A DNA stretch of 64,000 nt from Trochalopteron elliotii (lineage: Eukaryota > Chordata > Aves > Passeriformes > Leiothrichidae). The stretch is taken from assembly GCA_024734555.1 (NCBI GenBank), contig JANPWX010000336.1, positions 1,577,749 through 1,641,748 on the forward strand, given 5' to 3'. The notes under the pieces are model-generated. The model did not search any database and was not told where the DNA came from. It saw only the letters and a program-made list of their open reading frames with translations. Both the position numbers and the translations under genes were made by a program. Shown in pieces: positions 1 to 14,602 of the stretch; position 1 is the stretch's first letter; the number at the start of each line of letters is the position of its first letter.

Positions 1-99
1 ACAAAAGTGGAACACAATGGATGCTGTCCAGAATGCAAGGAAGTGAAAAACTTTTGTGAATATCATGGGAAAAATTACAAAATCTTGGAGGAATTTAAG
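1..99 (+). CDS. VWC2L: VWC2L coding exon, 5' end outside the window
   Basis: Frame 1 reads 33 codons without a stop, from [12 protein letters not shown] to [10 protein letters not shown], and ends exactly at a GT donor (GTATGG from position 100). CCPEC is the CCXXC motif that closes a von Willebrand factor C (VWC) domain, and FCEYHGK begins the next one. The sequence matches VWC2L (brorin-like) as I know it. Its residues would be about 98-130 of a 222-residue protein if numbered like human. The family is secreted and cysteine-rich, is expressed mainly in the nervous system, and is reported to modulate BMP signalling. The signal peptide and most of the first VWC domain lie upstream of the window. 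The exon ends in phase 0, which fits the next exon. The paralogue VWC2 is the main alternative, but the BARD1 neighbour favours VWC2L. Confidence 0.95.
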
Positions 100-2386
100 G
101 TATGGAACCCTTTCTTCAGTATTCCATATTAGTATGCTTTAGGAATTGTGTTTTTTGGGGAGCTCTCAAAGGCACTCAGTATTTGCTTACTGCCACTGAT
201 GAATGCTGGAGTTGAAGTCATTTTTAGCTGTGATGCAGGTGTGGCTCATGTAAAAGCTGTCACCTCCCCCTTATGTGCACTGCCTGAGGGCCAGTGGTCA
301 GTTAAAAGCCCTGTGGGAGTTGCCAGCCCTCTGCATCTGCCTCCTTTGCTCATAGCATGGATCATGCTGGACCACCAAGGGTGTGTAAGCCAGTACTGAG
401 TGCTTTTTAAGAACCCCTTTTGCAATTTGGATAGCAAAAAATTGATGGCATGGTGCTGAGAGTTGTTACTCATGACTGTATGAGCATGCAAATAAGTAGA
501 TGGTAAACTCTAATTAATTTTTTCATTTCAACTGTGATAAGGCTGTCTAGAATGCAGGAGATGAACTCCTAGGCAGATGAGCATCTCAAGCAATGAGAAG
601 CGTGGGGTCTCATTGTCACTGGTTGAGTTCATGTAAGGAATGTCATAAAGAAATCCTGAAATAGATCTTAAAAACAAGATGGTATTTTCCAAAACCACTA
701 CACAACCTGCAATTCTCATTCTAACGAGTCTGATCACAAGCTTTCAGTTCTGCTAAGAAAAACAGCATTTCACAGTGAAGAACAGGGGTTGTAAATGCTG
801 TAGGTACACAAGTTTGTTCTTCCAGGTCACATGGCTTTAACAGTTGAACCTCCATAATTAACAACAGCCTGTAACTCTTCATGGCTGTGTGCCTGATCTT
901 ATTACACACTTGGCCAGTTTACTGTCTTTCCTGCAAGGAAAATAATCTCATATAGGTCTGGGTACTCCACCAGTTCTCAGTAACATTGATGGCAATTCCC
1001 TTTTTCAGAGAAATTGTCATTTTCAGGGAAGGTAGCAGTTAGCAGTTCCTTTCTTCTATCATGTGTGGTGTATGTTTATCTTTTTCTGTCCTTTTGAAAC
1101 TGCAGTCACTGAATCTGGGCAAGGCAGTTTAATGTCACAAGCACCAGGTAAAGCAAATGTATGAGGAACATCTCCTTGAGGTCCACCCTGATCGACCTGC
1201 TCCGATTCACTGAGGGGTGTGAAGATGCTGGTCTTGTGAACTGCTCAGATAACAGTTTCTTCTTGCCCTGGGAAGGCTTGGCCCAAGTTCATCCCGTGAC
1301 CACACTTCAGTGTGGTGAGATATCCCACCTAGGTGGGCAGGTTTTCATGTGAGAGGCATAAAGTCTCATTTTTAGGAAGCAGAAATTTGTAAGGACTCTT
1401 CAAAGAGATTTCAGTGGGAGAGATAAATCTTGTCATTAAGTATCTCTTGTGTGTGAATTAAGTGGAAAAGTAGTAATCCCGTTTCCTAAAAGAAATAATT
1501 TCATCCTGAAAACAGCTTAAGCTCTAGGAAAACAGAATACAGGAGAGAAGGGCTGTTGGAGAGAGTTAGGAGCCATCTGGTTCATTGCTTGCTGTATTCA
1601 AATACTTGGGGTGGTGTGTGGAAAGCAAAGTTCCAGTACCCTCTGAGAAGCACAAAGCAGGAGGTGTCACACCTCTCTGACACACAGTAACCTTCTGTCC
1701 CAGACTAATGTGAGATCCTTCACACTTAATTTAGCTTACAGTCAACCTTCTGACCTAGACCTGTGTTTTGCTGAAAGCTCAATATGTTGTGGAACAGGGC
1801 AGAAACCAATGCTTTGGAAATCTCTGTGTTTACCTAGAATAAACAGTGGATTGCTTTTTTCCTCAAAGTACTGTAGGAGAGGCAGACAATGGAAGATCAC
1901 TGCTCTGTGGGGAAAAAAGAAGCACCTGTGAACTATGATTTTATAAATTCTATAGGAAAGACAGAACTTGGAGATTTAGGAAGCTGCTGCTCTGAAGTCT
2001 TGACTTTATGAGGCATCCAAGCATTTTGTTGTTTATTTCAACAGAATAAAGATTTTACCTGCTATCTCTGCAGATGAAATCCTGAGCAGCTCATAGGTTT
2101 TACAGGCTCTGAGCTCTGCTCTTCCCTCATCCTGTTGAATTTATAAGGTCTGCAAACTTTCTCACGTCCACTGCACACACACTGAAGTCAAAGACGAGAG
2201 GCTGTTCTGACTCAAACCCAGGCTGCTTTCAGTGGAAACAGAGGCACTGTTTTATGTAGTCTCAGAACCCTTTCACCCACTTGATTTACTTTTGCTGGTA
2301 TGTAGATTCCAAATCGTCATCTATAGAAGTGCTTGTCACTGCTGAGTTTCAGCTGAAATTAGCCTCTATTTAAAAATCTTTTGCAA

Positions 2387-2408
2387 GTGTGTGTCTGTGT
2401 GTGTGTGC
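2387..2408. repeat. short (GT)n microsatellite
   Basis: An interrupted run of GT dinucleotides with one CT interruption, inside the first VWC2L intron. Confidence 0.8.
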
Positions 2409-4590
2409 CAGGACTGACTCATCTTGTAGAAATTTCAGCTGCCTGATCTTTCACAAATTGGGATTAATTGTTTTTCTCTCAGATTTTTTTTTTCTAGGCT
2501 ATCAATATCTGTGAGAGGTTTCCAGTTGGGTGAATTTTCCTGTAGTGTTTCTAGATTATTTTTCCTCAGGTTTAGGGTGAGAAATGCAAATGTGATTTAA
2601 TCTTTTTTTCTTACCACTGGCAGTAACTGTGATGCTCTCAGGGTAAAGGAGTAGTTACAAAGGCCCATTTCTTGAATATTTAGCTTTCTTCTAGTGAACA
2701 GATCTTGTACATCTGATTTTTTTGAGTCATAACAGTCATAAGCATAAAATAAAAACATGCCAACAAGCCATGTAGCTTAGACAGCTGTCCAAATATTTAT
2801 CCTTGTGCCCCTCAATCATTAACATGTACAACTGAAATGCTGAACTGAAGCTCAATTATAAATCCAAGCTCATTGAGAGTTTTTCCTGTATCCTTTTGTA
2901 AAATTGTGTGTCTTTGACAGATGGCTTAGTAACCCCATGCAGCATCTTCATCTCTTGTGGGTCCTGGGAGATGTTGGTGGGTTTGGGGCCCCAGCTGCCT
3001 GTACAGAGCCTGCCTCATGCCCTGGTTTCAGTGGGATTTCCCCCCAGCTTTGGCTGAGGCTGTGGTTCTACCCCTGCAGAAAGGGCCAGCACAGTCTCTC
3101 TAATCTTAACCATGATCTGATTCAGATGTGTCTGAAATACAGATTGATGCCTGGTGGTCAGGAATCTGATACCTTGGAGCAGGAGAGAGGGTGGGTCTGG
3201 TGGGTTTTACTGGGATCCATCTCTCTCTTTCCTATCTTGTTTTCTGCTTTTCTCTTTGTTGGACTAGAATAGGGTCTCTCACATCCCCACTGGCCCCTCT
3301 CAGAGCAGGGCTGAAGGCAGCTGTGGTGGCTGCAGGGAAGGGCTGAAGGATGCTGGAAGTCTGAGGCTGTTTTCTCCACATCCTGCAGGAGCTCTCGGGG
3401 TCACCTGGCAGCTGCTTTTTCTCTCACACATCATGCTTGCTTTGATTTCAGTCCTGGAGCTCAAGGTCTGAGTCCCAAGTGCTCTGCACTCACCTGTAGG
3501 AGCAGAGATCTTTCAGGGACGTTGTTGAGCCTCCCCTTTCTTCCCAGAGACAGAAAACAGCAAATGAGATTGGTCTTGGTTATTGCAAGTACACATGGTT
3601 GTGTTTTAAATGAGTGTCCCCAGCCAGCAGCTGATGTAAAGTTAAGGAGACAGTGTTCTGCCAGCATGATGGATGTTCATTGGCAGCTGATGGAGAAATC
3701 CTGCAAATGTCACTGAGGCAACAGTGTCCCTAAGTGCTGATTAGTTTTTGCTCTCTTGCATGACTTGCTGACAGAAAAGCACACACCTTTGGGAAATGGA
3801 ATTATGGCGTGGTTACAGTGGATTTGTAGCCACAGTGAGGAGCTGCTGGAAGAGGATTGGGTTGTCAATTCTCTTCCAGTTTGGAAAGTCCATTATCAGC
3901 TCTGAACTTCCTCATCACCCAGCAGAGGCACATCCAAAATAACCTTCTGCAGACCTCTGGATATGTAGCAAAATGCCATTGCTGGGAGATAAATGGTCAG
4001 TTCACAAGACATTGTCAAGCTGACATCTTGAAATATTCTCTCCATTTTAGGCTGACAGGCAGGGACTGCTCCCTGTCCCTGCAGGAGGGTGAGCCTGGTG
4101 TCATCCTCCTCCAAGGCAGAGGCAGAAATTTCCTAAGCACAGACATTAAAATATCTGTGTTAGCCTGGCAGAACACTGGGTGAGTTATCCTTTGGGTAGG
4201 AACACAAGAGGTTTTGGCCTTCCTGATGAAGTTCAAGTGAGAAGAGCAGCTTCAACCTGCAGTTGTGAATCTGAGCTTGGAAAACACTCTGGACATTTTT
4301 TGGGTGCTCTTCAGTAGCTGTCCTCCTTTCTGGCAAGTATAGAGCTGCAATTTCTTCTAGTCATTGGCTCTGCCAGTGCTTATCCTCTGCTGCTGCCTTT
4401 ATTTGCCTGCCCTTCCCAATGACTTCTCTACTTCTTTGTCCTCTCCCCTTCCACCTTTGCTCCTCCCAAACCTGTCCTCACTGGAAAAGTCCCTAGGTGA
4501 TGCCCAAGTATTTGTCCCTTGCATCAGCACAGGTGTGAAGAGGTGGGAAAACAAACCTTGTTCTTTCCCTTTCCCTTTTCCTCCACAGTG

Positions 4591-4670
4591 GGGGGAAAAA
4601 AAAAAACCAACCAAACCAAACCAAACAAACAAAAACAACACCCCCCCCACCTCCCCCCGACAACAAAACA
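4591..4670. repeat. A/C-rich low-complexity tract, (CCAAA)n-like
   Basis: A G run is followed by a poly-A stretch, then CCAAA/CAAA-type units, then C runs. The tract has almost no T on the + strand. The overlapping short ORFs are low-complexity artefacts. A longer tract of the same kind lies at 39019-39157. Confidence 0.85.
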
Positions 4671-7600
4671 GGAAAGGTGAAATTTTTGAAAATTTTCCTT
4701 CCAGGGCAAAGTTTTTGCTGACTTGAAAAGAGCCAGGATTTCATTGCTTAAGTTCTGCTTTATTTTTCTTTTCTCTGTTCCCTGCCACTATATCTTAAGT
4801 TCATTGCTTTGTTTTGTCCACAAATCACCTGTAATTCTTCAGTGAAGGTTTTTGTATCTTGCTGACTTTGTGTCTTCTTGAGCAGTGCTTTGCACAGTAG
4901 GGACACAGCTCTAGCAAGGTTCTTCAGGGTGTAATCAGAACCCAAAATATACGAGGGACTTTGTAAGCATAGCATTATCATACACTAATTCTCAGCTCAT
5001 TATGGAAACCTTTACTTCAGAATAGTGGCACCTCCTTCTCCTTTGTTAATGCTCTTTAAAATGTTTTATTAATGCAATTACCTGAATTTAACTGAACAAA
5101 GCAAGGCCTCTCATCAAAAGGCACATGCAGGCAGGTATGCAGCTGCTGTCCCAGCAGCTCTCAGCCCCTGAAAGGCAGTGTGTCCATCCTGATGCTGGAG
5201 AACAGGAGGCAGTGAAACCAGAAAGTGATTCCCCACCCCCAGAACTGTGCCAGAAATAGAAATTAAGTGGTGCAAACAACAGCCTGGCTCAGACCAGCAG
5301 GTAGCCAGCCTAGGAGTGCAGGCTTATCAAATATGGATGGAGCACTTGGGATGTTGCAGAGTGTTACTGGTGGGGTGAGAAACAAGAGTGTGGCAGCCCT
5401 GGGTGGAGAGGGCCAGCATAGGTCCCCCATTTTAATATTGGCATTTTTCTCTCCGAGATATGTGCAGCAGGCTTTTTTTTTTCTACTATGACTCAAACAA
5501 GTGGATCTTTTTTTTTTTTCCCTTCTTCTTGTGTGTTCTGCAATTTCACATATGGGTAGAAAATCATAATACAAAAGAAATTTCAATAACGTGCCTGCAC
5601 TTTAATAAAAGGAGCCATGAACAATGCCAGCTCTGAAGATAGCACACAGCCATTGAAATCAGACAGGGGAAACAGAGCATCAGTCAGATGGAAAAGTATG
5701 ATTTATTATCTCCCTCCTGGCAAAATTACAGTGACAATGTCTATGCAAAGGAATCTAAAATTACTGACTTACTGTATTTCTGTCATAATTTGTACCAAGA
5801 AAACATACTAAAATAGATAGGCCTGTCACACCCTGATCTATAGTAAAACCTATTTTTAAAATTATGCTATATATTTAACCACTGATTCTGTAACACATAT
5901 ATCACATTATGCACAAATACATTATTACAATAGGTGAAAGAAGGTGGGCTTTATTCAGAATTTGGCTAAAAAATTCATGGAATTTTCTTCCCTGGAGCAC
6001 AGTAATACATGGAAGGTCCCAAAAGCTCAGAGTTCAGTGGTGCTCCCTGTGCCACACACAAACTGTCTCAGAGCTCCCCACTGAAATGGATGAGACCCAA
6101 AACCTGAGCATCCCCACAATTCAGAATTGGCAGGAACTGAGCACCAGCCCCCAGTTTTAGTCACAGTGCAGCAGCCTGTATGTGCAATCCCAAGGGACTG
6201 GTATTTTTCCAGTAAATATGACACAGGAATTAATGTGTGCCCAACATTTGTACTGCCAGAGCTGGGGCTGGGCTCTCAGTTATTCACTCCAGGAAATTGC
6301 CCATCAGCTCTGCTTGCTTCCAGAACTGGGGCTGTCCAGGGAGCTGCTGAGGGAGAGGGGATATCTCTGCACAGCCAGAGGAGAAGCTCTGGCACTTCCC
6401 CTGCCCTCCCCCCATGGCTGCTGGAGCCTTACTGTTAAGAAAATGGAATATGTAGTATATGCAGGTGTTACCAGCTCCTTCCAAGAGTGGTAAAATCAAG
6501 TCTGAGGCTTTATTATTGTGCCAGACAAGGCTCAGTGGGGTCAGGGAGAGAACTGCTCATCCCTTGGCTCTCCCAAGCCGTTCATCTCTGTCCCCCAGGC
6601 TGTTTTTGTGGGGCAGGAGGTCCTCAGGTCATCAGCTTAGGAAGAAGGATGTCATCCTTAGAAACATTCACAGCTCATTGGTGAGAAGGTTTTTTAGGAA
6701 ACTATTTCCTGCCAGAGCGAGGGGAAGTGCAGGTATGTGTTTGTTGCCACTGGAATGTGCTCTGTGCAGAATTGCATTCATTAAAAAATGCTCCATCAGC
6801 CAATTATTCTAGTTACTGTTTTAAAAGCTGTAATTAGGTAAGTTATGTAGTGACAATGCTCAGTCTAGTTGCAAAATAAGGATACGTGAGGCTTCCCTAC
6901 TCTGTTCTGTGGTAATATCAGAGGTAATTCTTTGGGAATTACAGTAAAATCAGTATGCTTGGAGGAGCAATAGGGTTTGAAACAGCTCCTCCTGAAAGCA
7001 GGGAATCTCTCAGTCAGTTAACTGTGGTCATCCCAGTCAGCAAAACCCTTCTGGCTGAGGGTTAGCCCAGTGAGCTCCCTGTGTAAGCAAACCCCAGTGT
7101 GTTCTCTCATCACAGATTACCCATTCAAACCCATTATCAGTTCACATCCTTCCCAGCCTGTGCTCTTAACCAAATGATGGCATCCCCTGAGGGACAGAAA
7201 CCTCCCACACACTGCTGGCATCTGCAGAAGGAATGGGACCAAGGTCCACATCACCTCCCCAGTGATGTCTGCCTGTATTATACCCAGCTCCATAACAGAA
7301 ATTCAGTGTTTTATCAGTACATGGAGCTGATCTCACCACCTTCTCCCATCTCTCAGTGTGGACAAAGGAGTTATAGGGAAAACACATGTCAAAGGGATCA
7401 CCTTTGTGACCAGGGCCTCCCTTCCTTTCTCCCTGCTCCAGGAGGCTTTCTCCTAGATGCAGCTCCTTCATTCCAAAGGCCAACCAGGAGGGAATGGAGA
7501 GCAGAAAGCTGCCAGCTGGGCTCCCTTTCCCTGCTGACATTAAAAGGGGCTTAACAAATGTGAAGCACAGACAGACATTCTGTCTGTGTCCAAACAGGGC

Positions 7601-10600
7601 TGCACCTCACACATTCCCATCTGTCACACCTGTAACCTTTCAGGAGGAGTCCCCTTCCCTGGGCACTGGGCACATCTGAACTAAAAAATTATTGCAATCC
7701 AGTCATAAAAATTATCACCAAAGTGATGGAGAGCTCCAGTCCTCCTTTCAGCCCCAGGGTAGGTGAGGTGCAACTATTGTAGGGAATAAAATGAGACATA
7801 TATCAAAGCAAAGAGAGCATTCTCACAGAAGAAGTGCAAAGTCATGTTTTTACAGAAAGCTTTGCTGCTGCTTTTGGGAGAGAAAAGCAACCACGGGACT
7901 GCAGAAACACAGCTCTGGTGGAAAAGGGGCCAGGACTCAGTTCAAGGTTGTCTCTCTCATCAGCTAATGGAGGAGTCACTCTTCAGATCCAGACATGGTT
8001 CCAGGAGCCTTTTAAATTCATCAAATTGTGTGCCACAGAGCAAATCTATGAGTACAAAGCTCCTAAAGCCATCACAACCCTGACTCATCAGATATGGGCC
8101 CAGGGTACCCAGGATGAGACACATCTTCTGTGCCCCTCATCTGCCTTACTCCTCTGTAGGGCTCCCCAGGAACATTTACAAATGGATGGCAAGGATAATA
8201 TTTCTGGTGACAGACAGCAATGGCCTGGGAATGAGGGGAGGAGAGGAATACACAGCCTGGAGTGATTAGGGCATCCTTGTGCTTTTCTATCCCCAGAATC
8301 CAAACCTGGTCACCAGCACACTGGAAAGACTCTTGTGTTACCAATGTTTGTGTGTGTGTTGAGGGCTCCCTTAAAAACAGGATCTCAGCATCTGCTTCTG
8401 CTGCTTCTTGGAAGCCAAGTCCTTGGTTTAGCCAATCTGCAGAGTGGTGCAAGCATCTTTCCATTTTTGGATGGCAAAGTTGATTTGTATTGCTACTGCT
8501 CCATATAGGTGGGATACAGCTCCAATTTTTTCACTGCAGATAAATTATCTAATGACTTAGTAGTTTTTCCCTGTTGCAAAGTCATTTGCAACCTTATGGT
8601 GTTTTCAGTGAGTGGGCTTATCTCTAATTACTCAACACATTGTTTATTTGAGCAACTTTCTACCTATGTAAAATCCAAGTGGTTACAGTTTCTGTAGTAC
8701 AATTGATATTACATCTTCCCTGGATGATTTTTATTTTTTTAAGTAAGTGACAAAAATGAGAGAAATTTTTGCCCTCTGTGGGTTTTTGTATCAGCACATA
8801 CAAAAGAGCCATTTACCAAATTTTTAACACAAATTAGATGGTGATTTATGCACTGCTAATAGTGAAAGCCAAGGGAGCAGCTCAAAAGAGAAGTGGGCAG
8901 GTTTCAGTCTCACCTTCAGGCAGGACTTGTTCACCAGCTCCTTCTCCACAAGTTTGGCACCTGCAAAATTTTTCAGCTGAAAGCTCTCTGAATTTTCCTG
9001 CAATCTTCTGCTAATCTGCCTGAGATCACAGGCAATTTCAATAACAATGAAAATGATTCTAATTTCTCCTCCAGGAGTATCTCTGATGAATGCTGTCCCA
9101 GTTCCTTTTTTATTTCTCTCCCCTGGTTTATGACTTCCCACCTTAGCCATAATGTAGAAACCATTTTTGCCTCCACATTTATTCATCAGGTCCTTTCAAA
9201 CTTTCTTCCCTTTCTTGCTTCTTGCCAATAAATTCCACACCTGAAAGTGTAGCTACAGAGATAATCTCCATCAGAATTGCCATTGTCCTTGGCATCATTA
9301 AAAGTTACAGCTCCTCTTAAGATGTCAGTGCCCAATTTGACAGACGTCACTCTGCATCGCTCTGCTTTTCCTGCTGTTCTGTCTGCACTGAGCAGGATGC
9401 CATCAGTCCAGCCTGTCTGAGGGGAGAGGCTGAATGGGACTGTCTCTGTGAGTCTCTTGAAAACTTAAAGAGGGAGAGATTGACAGCAGGGATGGTTTTC
9501 AGTTTTCCTTTCCTTGGAGCCCAGCACTTACGGGGGGTGGGACACATCTAGATGTGTAGGCAGGAGGTGGATACATGTGGATGCAGCTTGTGGATCTGAA
9601 TCTATGGCAGGGTGTGCAGAAGAGCCAGGTGAGAACCACTGTATCCCAAACCGTCTTGACATCAGCAGAAATGCAGAGCATGGCACACTTCCTTTTTAAG
9701 GGGTTGGCACTTCTCCTTCTAATGTGTTCTCAAAGGGGGAGAAAGCATTTCAACTCCACATTCAGTAAAACTGCCATGAAAAGCATGTTTTCCCTTTGCA
9801 GTATCACCTGGAAGAGGAACATCCTTACACACCACATCCGTTTTGGTGTTTGAAGGTGCTGGGGGCTGAAATGCCTGATCTTGGTTTGCAGTGGTACCTA
9901 GAGTCCTTGTATGTCCTCTGCCTTTGCTCTGATGTGATGGCTCCTTGGGTTTCCCCAGAGCTCAGAAAACAATCCCACTGCCTTAGTTTTGTGCTTCTAC
10001 CCTTCTACCCCTCTTCATGTTCCAGTCAGCCAAGCAGATTCCTCCAGTCATTCTGGCCACGTTGTAAATTCACCTCTTTGGCTCTGAAGAACACCCCAGG
10101 CCCCAATAACAGCTTTATTGAATTCAGTGGAAACACTTGGATTGTCTTCCAGTTGTCTTCCAACTTTAGACAGCCCCTGCACGGTGATCAGTGGGTGCAC
10201 TGTAACATGACTAGATGGTTGTAAACACTTGATTTGTTCCCCAAAGAAGAGTCAAGTATTCTTGTTACAATAGCTATGGAGAGTCTGCATTGCTCTGCAC
10301 CTGCCTGGTGGGAGCTGTGTCTGGGTGGTGAAGGGCTGTTGTGTGTCAGGCAGCACCAGAACGTGGTCCTTATGCACCACTTCATGGGACCTTGTCAGTG
10401 AGATGAAGCCTTCCAGGATGGGATTAGGGGACATCCTTGTACAAAAACTCTCTTCAGGCTTAGCTGTAGGAAGGAGGGGGAAGAGAACAGCACAACAAAT
10501 CCTGATAACTGGATCTCAGGCTTTGAGCAGCCTGGCTCCAGCAAAGATGAGGCTGAAAGCCCAGGTACAAAGAAAATGCCACACAAATCAAGGCCTTTTC

Positions 10601-13600
10601 TTGGAAAAGTGAGGAGTGGTCCGAAGTGTTAGGAAATGGCTGTGCTAAACATTTCTGGAGGAGCTAGCATCCAAATTCATGGAGTGCAAAGTCTCCAGGA
10701 GTAACAGGTCTCTGTACAGTTTTAATGATACAAGATCCACTGGCTCTTGAAATATTCAGGTGCCAAATAGCACTTTAGTCTTGGAAGGCTGCTTGGAAAA
10801 TGAGCAGCATTTTCCCAGCTCCTGGAGAGGTCTGAGCCTCAAACCCCAAGTCTGAGCAAAGCCAGCTGGACGAATCCCAACTGATCACAGGGAGCTGCAG
10901 CCTTAAAACTTGGTCTGAGACATTTCCTGAGCTGGGTGACTTGGAAACCAGTTAGCCTGGTGAGCATGGCAGCAGAGCAAAAAGTGAGGAAAACAGCTTC
11001 TTATTGACTGACAAGACAAGTGAAGAAAAAGTACCAGTCAGATGTCATCTTCAGGGTTTTTAGTTTGTCCTGGGTAAATCACTCCCTCTCTACCTCTTCA
11101 GAGCTGTTGGTGTAGAAGCAGTGATTGACAAACAGACATAAAGACAGAGAAATCCTGATTGCAGGCAGGCAAGAGGAGGGCTGCAAAATGGTGTTTTATA
11201 GGTACAGATATGCTTCCTCCATTCACTCAGGGAGAATATTCCCTACTTGTTGATGATACAGGAAAGCCTTTGTCATGTTTGGGGTAGCAGAGGGGTGGCT
11301 TAGGTGCTGTAGCTATGGCCAAGACATGAGCTAAGGGAGAAACAGGGAGATGAGGTTCAGTAAGTACTTACAACAAGAGAATTCCTATGACTAAATGAGA
11401 TGACTGAGGTGTTTCTTGCAAGATCTTGCCTAAAATCTTCAAGTTTTGTGTGTCAGTTATTGGTGTGATTGTACCAGCTGCCGTGGTCTAAAAAAAATGT
11501 TTGATTCAGATCTCTTCAGCAGTAGAAAAACATAAAAGAGTAGATTTAAACCTTCTGAGTTCAGATTTCCATTTTCTTCTCCCCACCTCTCCCTTAGGTT
11601 TGGGAACAATCAGTTTTGTAGGCTACTGCCTAAAGAATGGTTTGATCATGTGATCTCTCTGGCTGTCCACCAGTCCTTTCAGAGGACTTGAGGGCCTGCT
11701 CACAAAATAGACCTCTCAGAGGCAGGAAATTTCTGTGGGTTTTTGAAACCTTGTAGCTGACTAAAGAAGGACCCACGTGGTGCCCAACCCTGTAAGAGAG
11801 GAGCAGCTGGGTGATGTTAGCAGTCATAATTCCTGCATGTGCTGACATTTGCTTCCAAAAGGAGGGTGAAAGTGGGGGGGAGCTGGTGTGTATGGGTGTG
11901 AGAGTGAAGATTAGGAGGTGGGGCACCCGGATCCTGTCTGGTTTCCCGATTTCCCCTGCTCTGGGTGTATCTTGTTTCTCATTCTGTTTCCTTTGCTGCC
12001 TTGTTCATGTGTTTGTTTATGTCGTTTATCAAGTTTATCATTATGTGCTCGCGCACATAAAATCTTTATTAGCCGTGTGTATTTTCTATTCTCTGTTCTA
12101 ATTTTCCTTCCTTCTTGCATTGTTAACAAACTCTGCTGATTGCAGATGTTTCCCATTTGACAGCACCTGAGACTCAGGTTTTCCAGCCACGCAGCAGCAG
12201 GAGTGCTGGCTCCTTCCCTCTGGCCATCCTGAGGTGTGTGTTGGAGCCATCCCACACAGGAGCAGGGGCTGAACCTGCCCTCCCAGCCAGACCTGGGCTC
12301 ACAGTCCTCCTTGAGATCAGTGGAACAGAAGAGAAATAGAAACTGGGCTGTAATCTTAGGGGTGGTTATGAATGAGTTGTGCTGCTCTGGTCTTTTTGAA
12401 GTGACTGGCTGGAGGATAGGGGGTTAGGGTCAGTGCAGAGACTGAGAAGGTCTCTTGTGCTCTGTGTCCCATTTCAGCTGCTGTTAAAAGCCCTTGAATG
12501 GTGGGGAGATACAGTGGCTGCTTCCCACCAGCTTGGCCCCTATGCTGACAACAACATCCAAGAACATATCACCCCACCTCACCCCAGTGAGGGTCACTGA
12601 CCTCACCACCATTACAAGTGGAGATGGGGTAAAAAGAATTTCAGGGCTTTGCACTGGTTTGGCCAAGTCAAACTGTTCTACTGACTGATGCCTTCTACAG
12701 AAGGGCCCAGTTTGCTCCTGATAGAGCCATTTCTGAAATCATACTGAGCAGTACAGGACCATGGAATGGTCCAGACGTGTATCTGTGCTGAGGGATCCTG
12801 AGCACCCTTTCCTTTTGGGCAGTGGTCAGAAGAATGTTTCTTCACCAACAGCTTTTGAAGTCTTGCCTAATGACTTCTCCCCTACAGAGTTTTCTAAGAG
12901 ATTATTCTGCCTGGGACATGGGAGTGAATAAATTACCACCTTTTGTGATCCTTTAATCTTAACACTCTTTCCACAATATCAGTTTAAGGGACACAGATAA
13001 AGCATTTACACTGTCCATGTGGGACAGTGTCCTCTCTCCTTCCTACTCCAAAAAACCCCCTGTGTTTTTTTCAGTGTCCTTCAACAGGGATGAGAATTCC
13101 TTTTCTGGAACTCTTGTTGTTTGAACTTCAGTGGCTACAAAATTGTAAATCACCCCTCTTTCATGGGTGATAAATCTTTAAATTGGGAAACAGGAAACAA
13201 AACTTAAGGACATCTTCTGCTGGTTCCCTGCTCCTCACTGGCTCCCAGTTTGTCATTTTGCTGCTTGGTCTTCCTGCTGCCTGTAGAGGCACTTTTTGGG
13301 GAACGTCCCAGAATTGTTCCACAAGAAGGGTAGCACCAGGGAAAGTAACAGCTTGGATGCAGATCCTGCAGACAACAGTTTCAAAGTGCTCAATCAATGT
13401 GCTTGGGGCAAAGTCCTTTCTGAATGGGCAGGGATTTGCAGATTGGATCCCAAGGCACATCCCGTGGAAAAAAGTGCCAAGGCTCTCATACACCAAGTGG
13501 ACAGGAGGGCTGGAGTCCCCCATGGCAAGAGACCAAAGTGGTCAGATAGAGGAAGATCCTGGTGACAAGACCAAGTGGCTTGACCTTAATACAGCGGGGT

Positions 13601-14562
13601 GAAGGAGGTGGCAGGGAAAGGTCTGGTTCCTGCCAAAACAGCCTTTTCATTTGGTGGCTGCTCACTCTGTTCTGCCAGGGTGTGCTTTCCTTCTCTAATT
13701 GTGTGCAGCTCTTCCCGCTTGGAAAGCTGCTCCCAGCATCAGGCAACCTCCTGGTTTATGACAGTGTCATCTTCAGGCTGCACCACCAAGGCTGAGGCAG
13801 AAGATGTGTGTGTCATGTCTCATTTGCTCAGCTGCAGAGTCGTTCAGGGGCAGCTTCCACTAGTGCTGATCCTCTTTGAGCAGTGGATTGGGCTGCAGCC
13901 CTGGAAAAGCATCACATATTTCTTACCATTGCAGGCACTGGAGTAGTGAGGATGGGTACAAGTCCTGGAGGAGACATCAGTGAAAGCTTCCACAAATCAC
14001 AAGATCTAGTTCTACTGCTCCATATAATTAGCGATTAAAATGAGTAAAAACAAAGCAGCAATTTTCTTATTGATCCCTCAGCAAATAGCTCTGTCTGTTT
14101 TCTTCTGTATTGTTTCTTCTTATTAAATAGCCTTGAATAAGAAATGTCAGTCAAATGAATTTAGATTCCTGGTGCTTCAGACAGAAATCAAAGCAGGATT
14201 GAAAGAGGAACGATAATTAGAGAGAGGAATTCCACCTCCACACACTTCTTCCCTTGCTCAAGGAGTGCTGATTTTATCTAAATTGCCAAAGCCGTGAGCA
14301 AATGAGAGGTGATGGGAATTATAGACCACAGATGCTGAGACAAAGCAAGGGAAGCTTTAATTAGTGCATTTTAAGGTAGAAATGAATTTCCTGGGAATAA
14401 ATTATTTGACTCAAGACCCATGGAGTTTCTTAGAGGTGACCTGAAGAGCTTTTTACAGGCCAGAAACAGGGCTCACAGGTTATGTGTCTTGTAGAAATGA
14501 GTGACCCATCACTGTGGTCTGAAATACATCAGGAGGAATCCTTCTTTCTTTGCATCCCACTT

Positions 14563-14602
14563 TATTTTTTTAATATTGAGGAATATTTTTTAGTATTGAG
14601 GA
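14563..14602. repeat. 20-bp tandem duplication
   Basis: Two adjacent copies of an AT-rich unit ending in TATTGAGGAA, with a period of 20 bp and minor differences in the T run. Confidence 0.7.

Noticed and set aside
12041..12060. Hairpin TTATGTGC-TCGC-GCACATAA
   Set aside because: An 8-bp stem with a 4-nt loop; several of these are expected by chance in 64 kb. The local CpG content in AT-rich DNA is curious but not enough.
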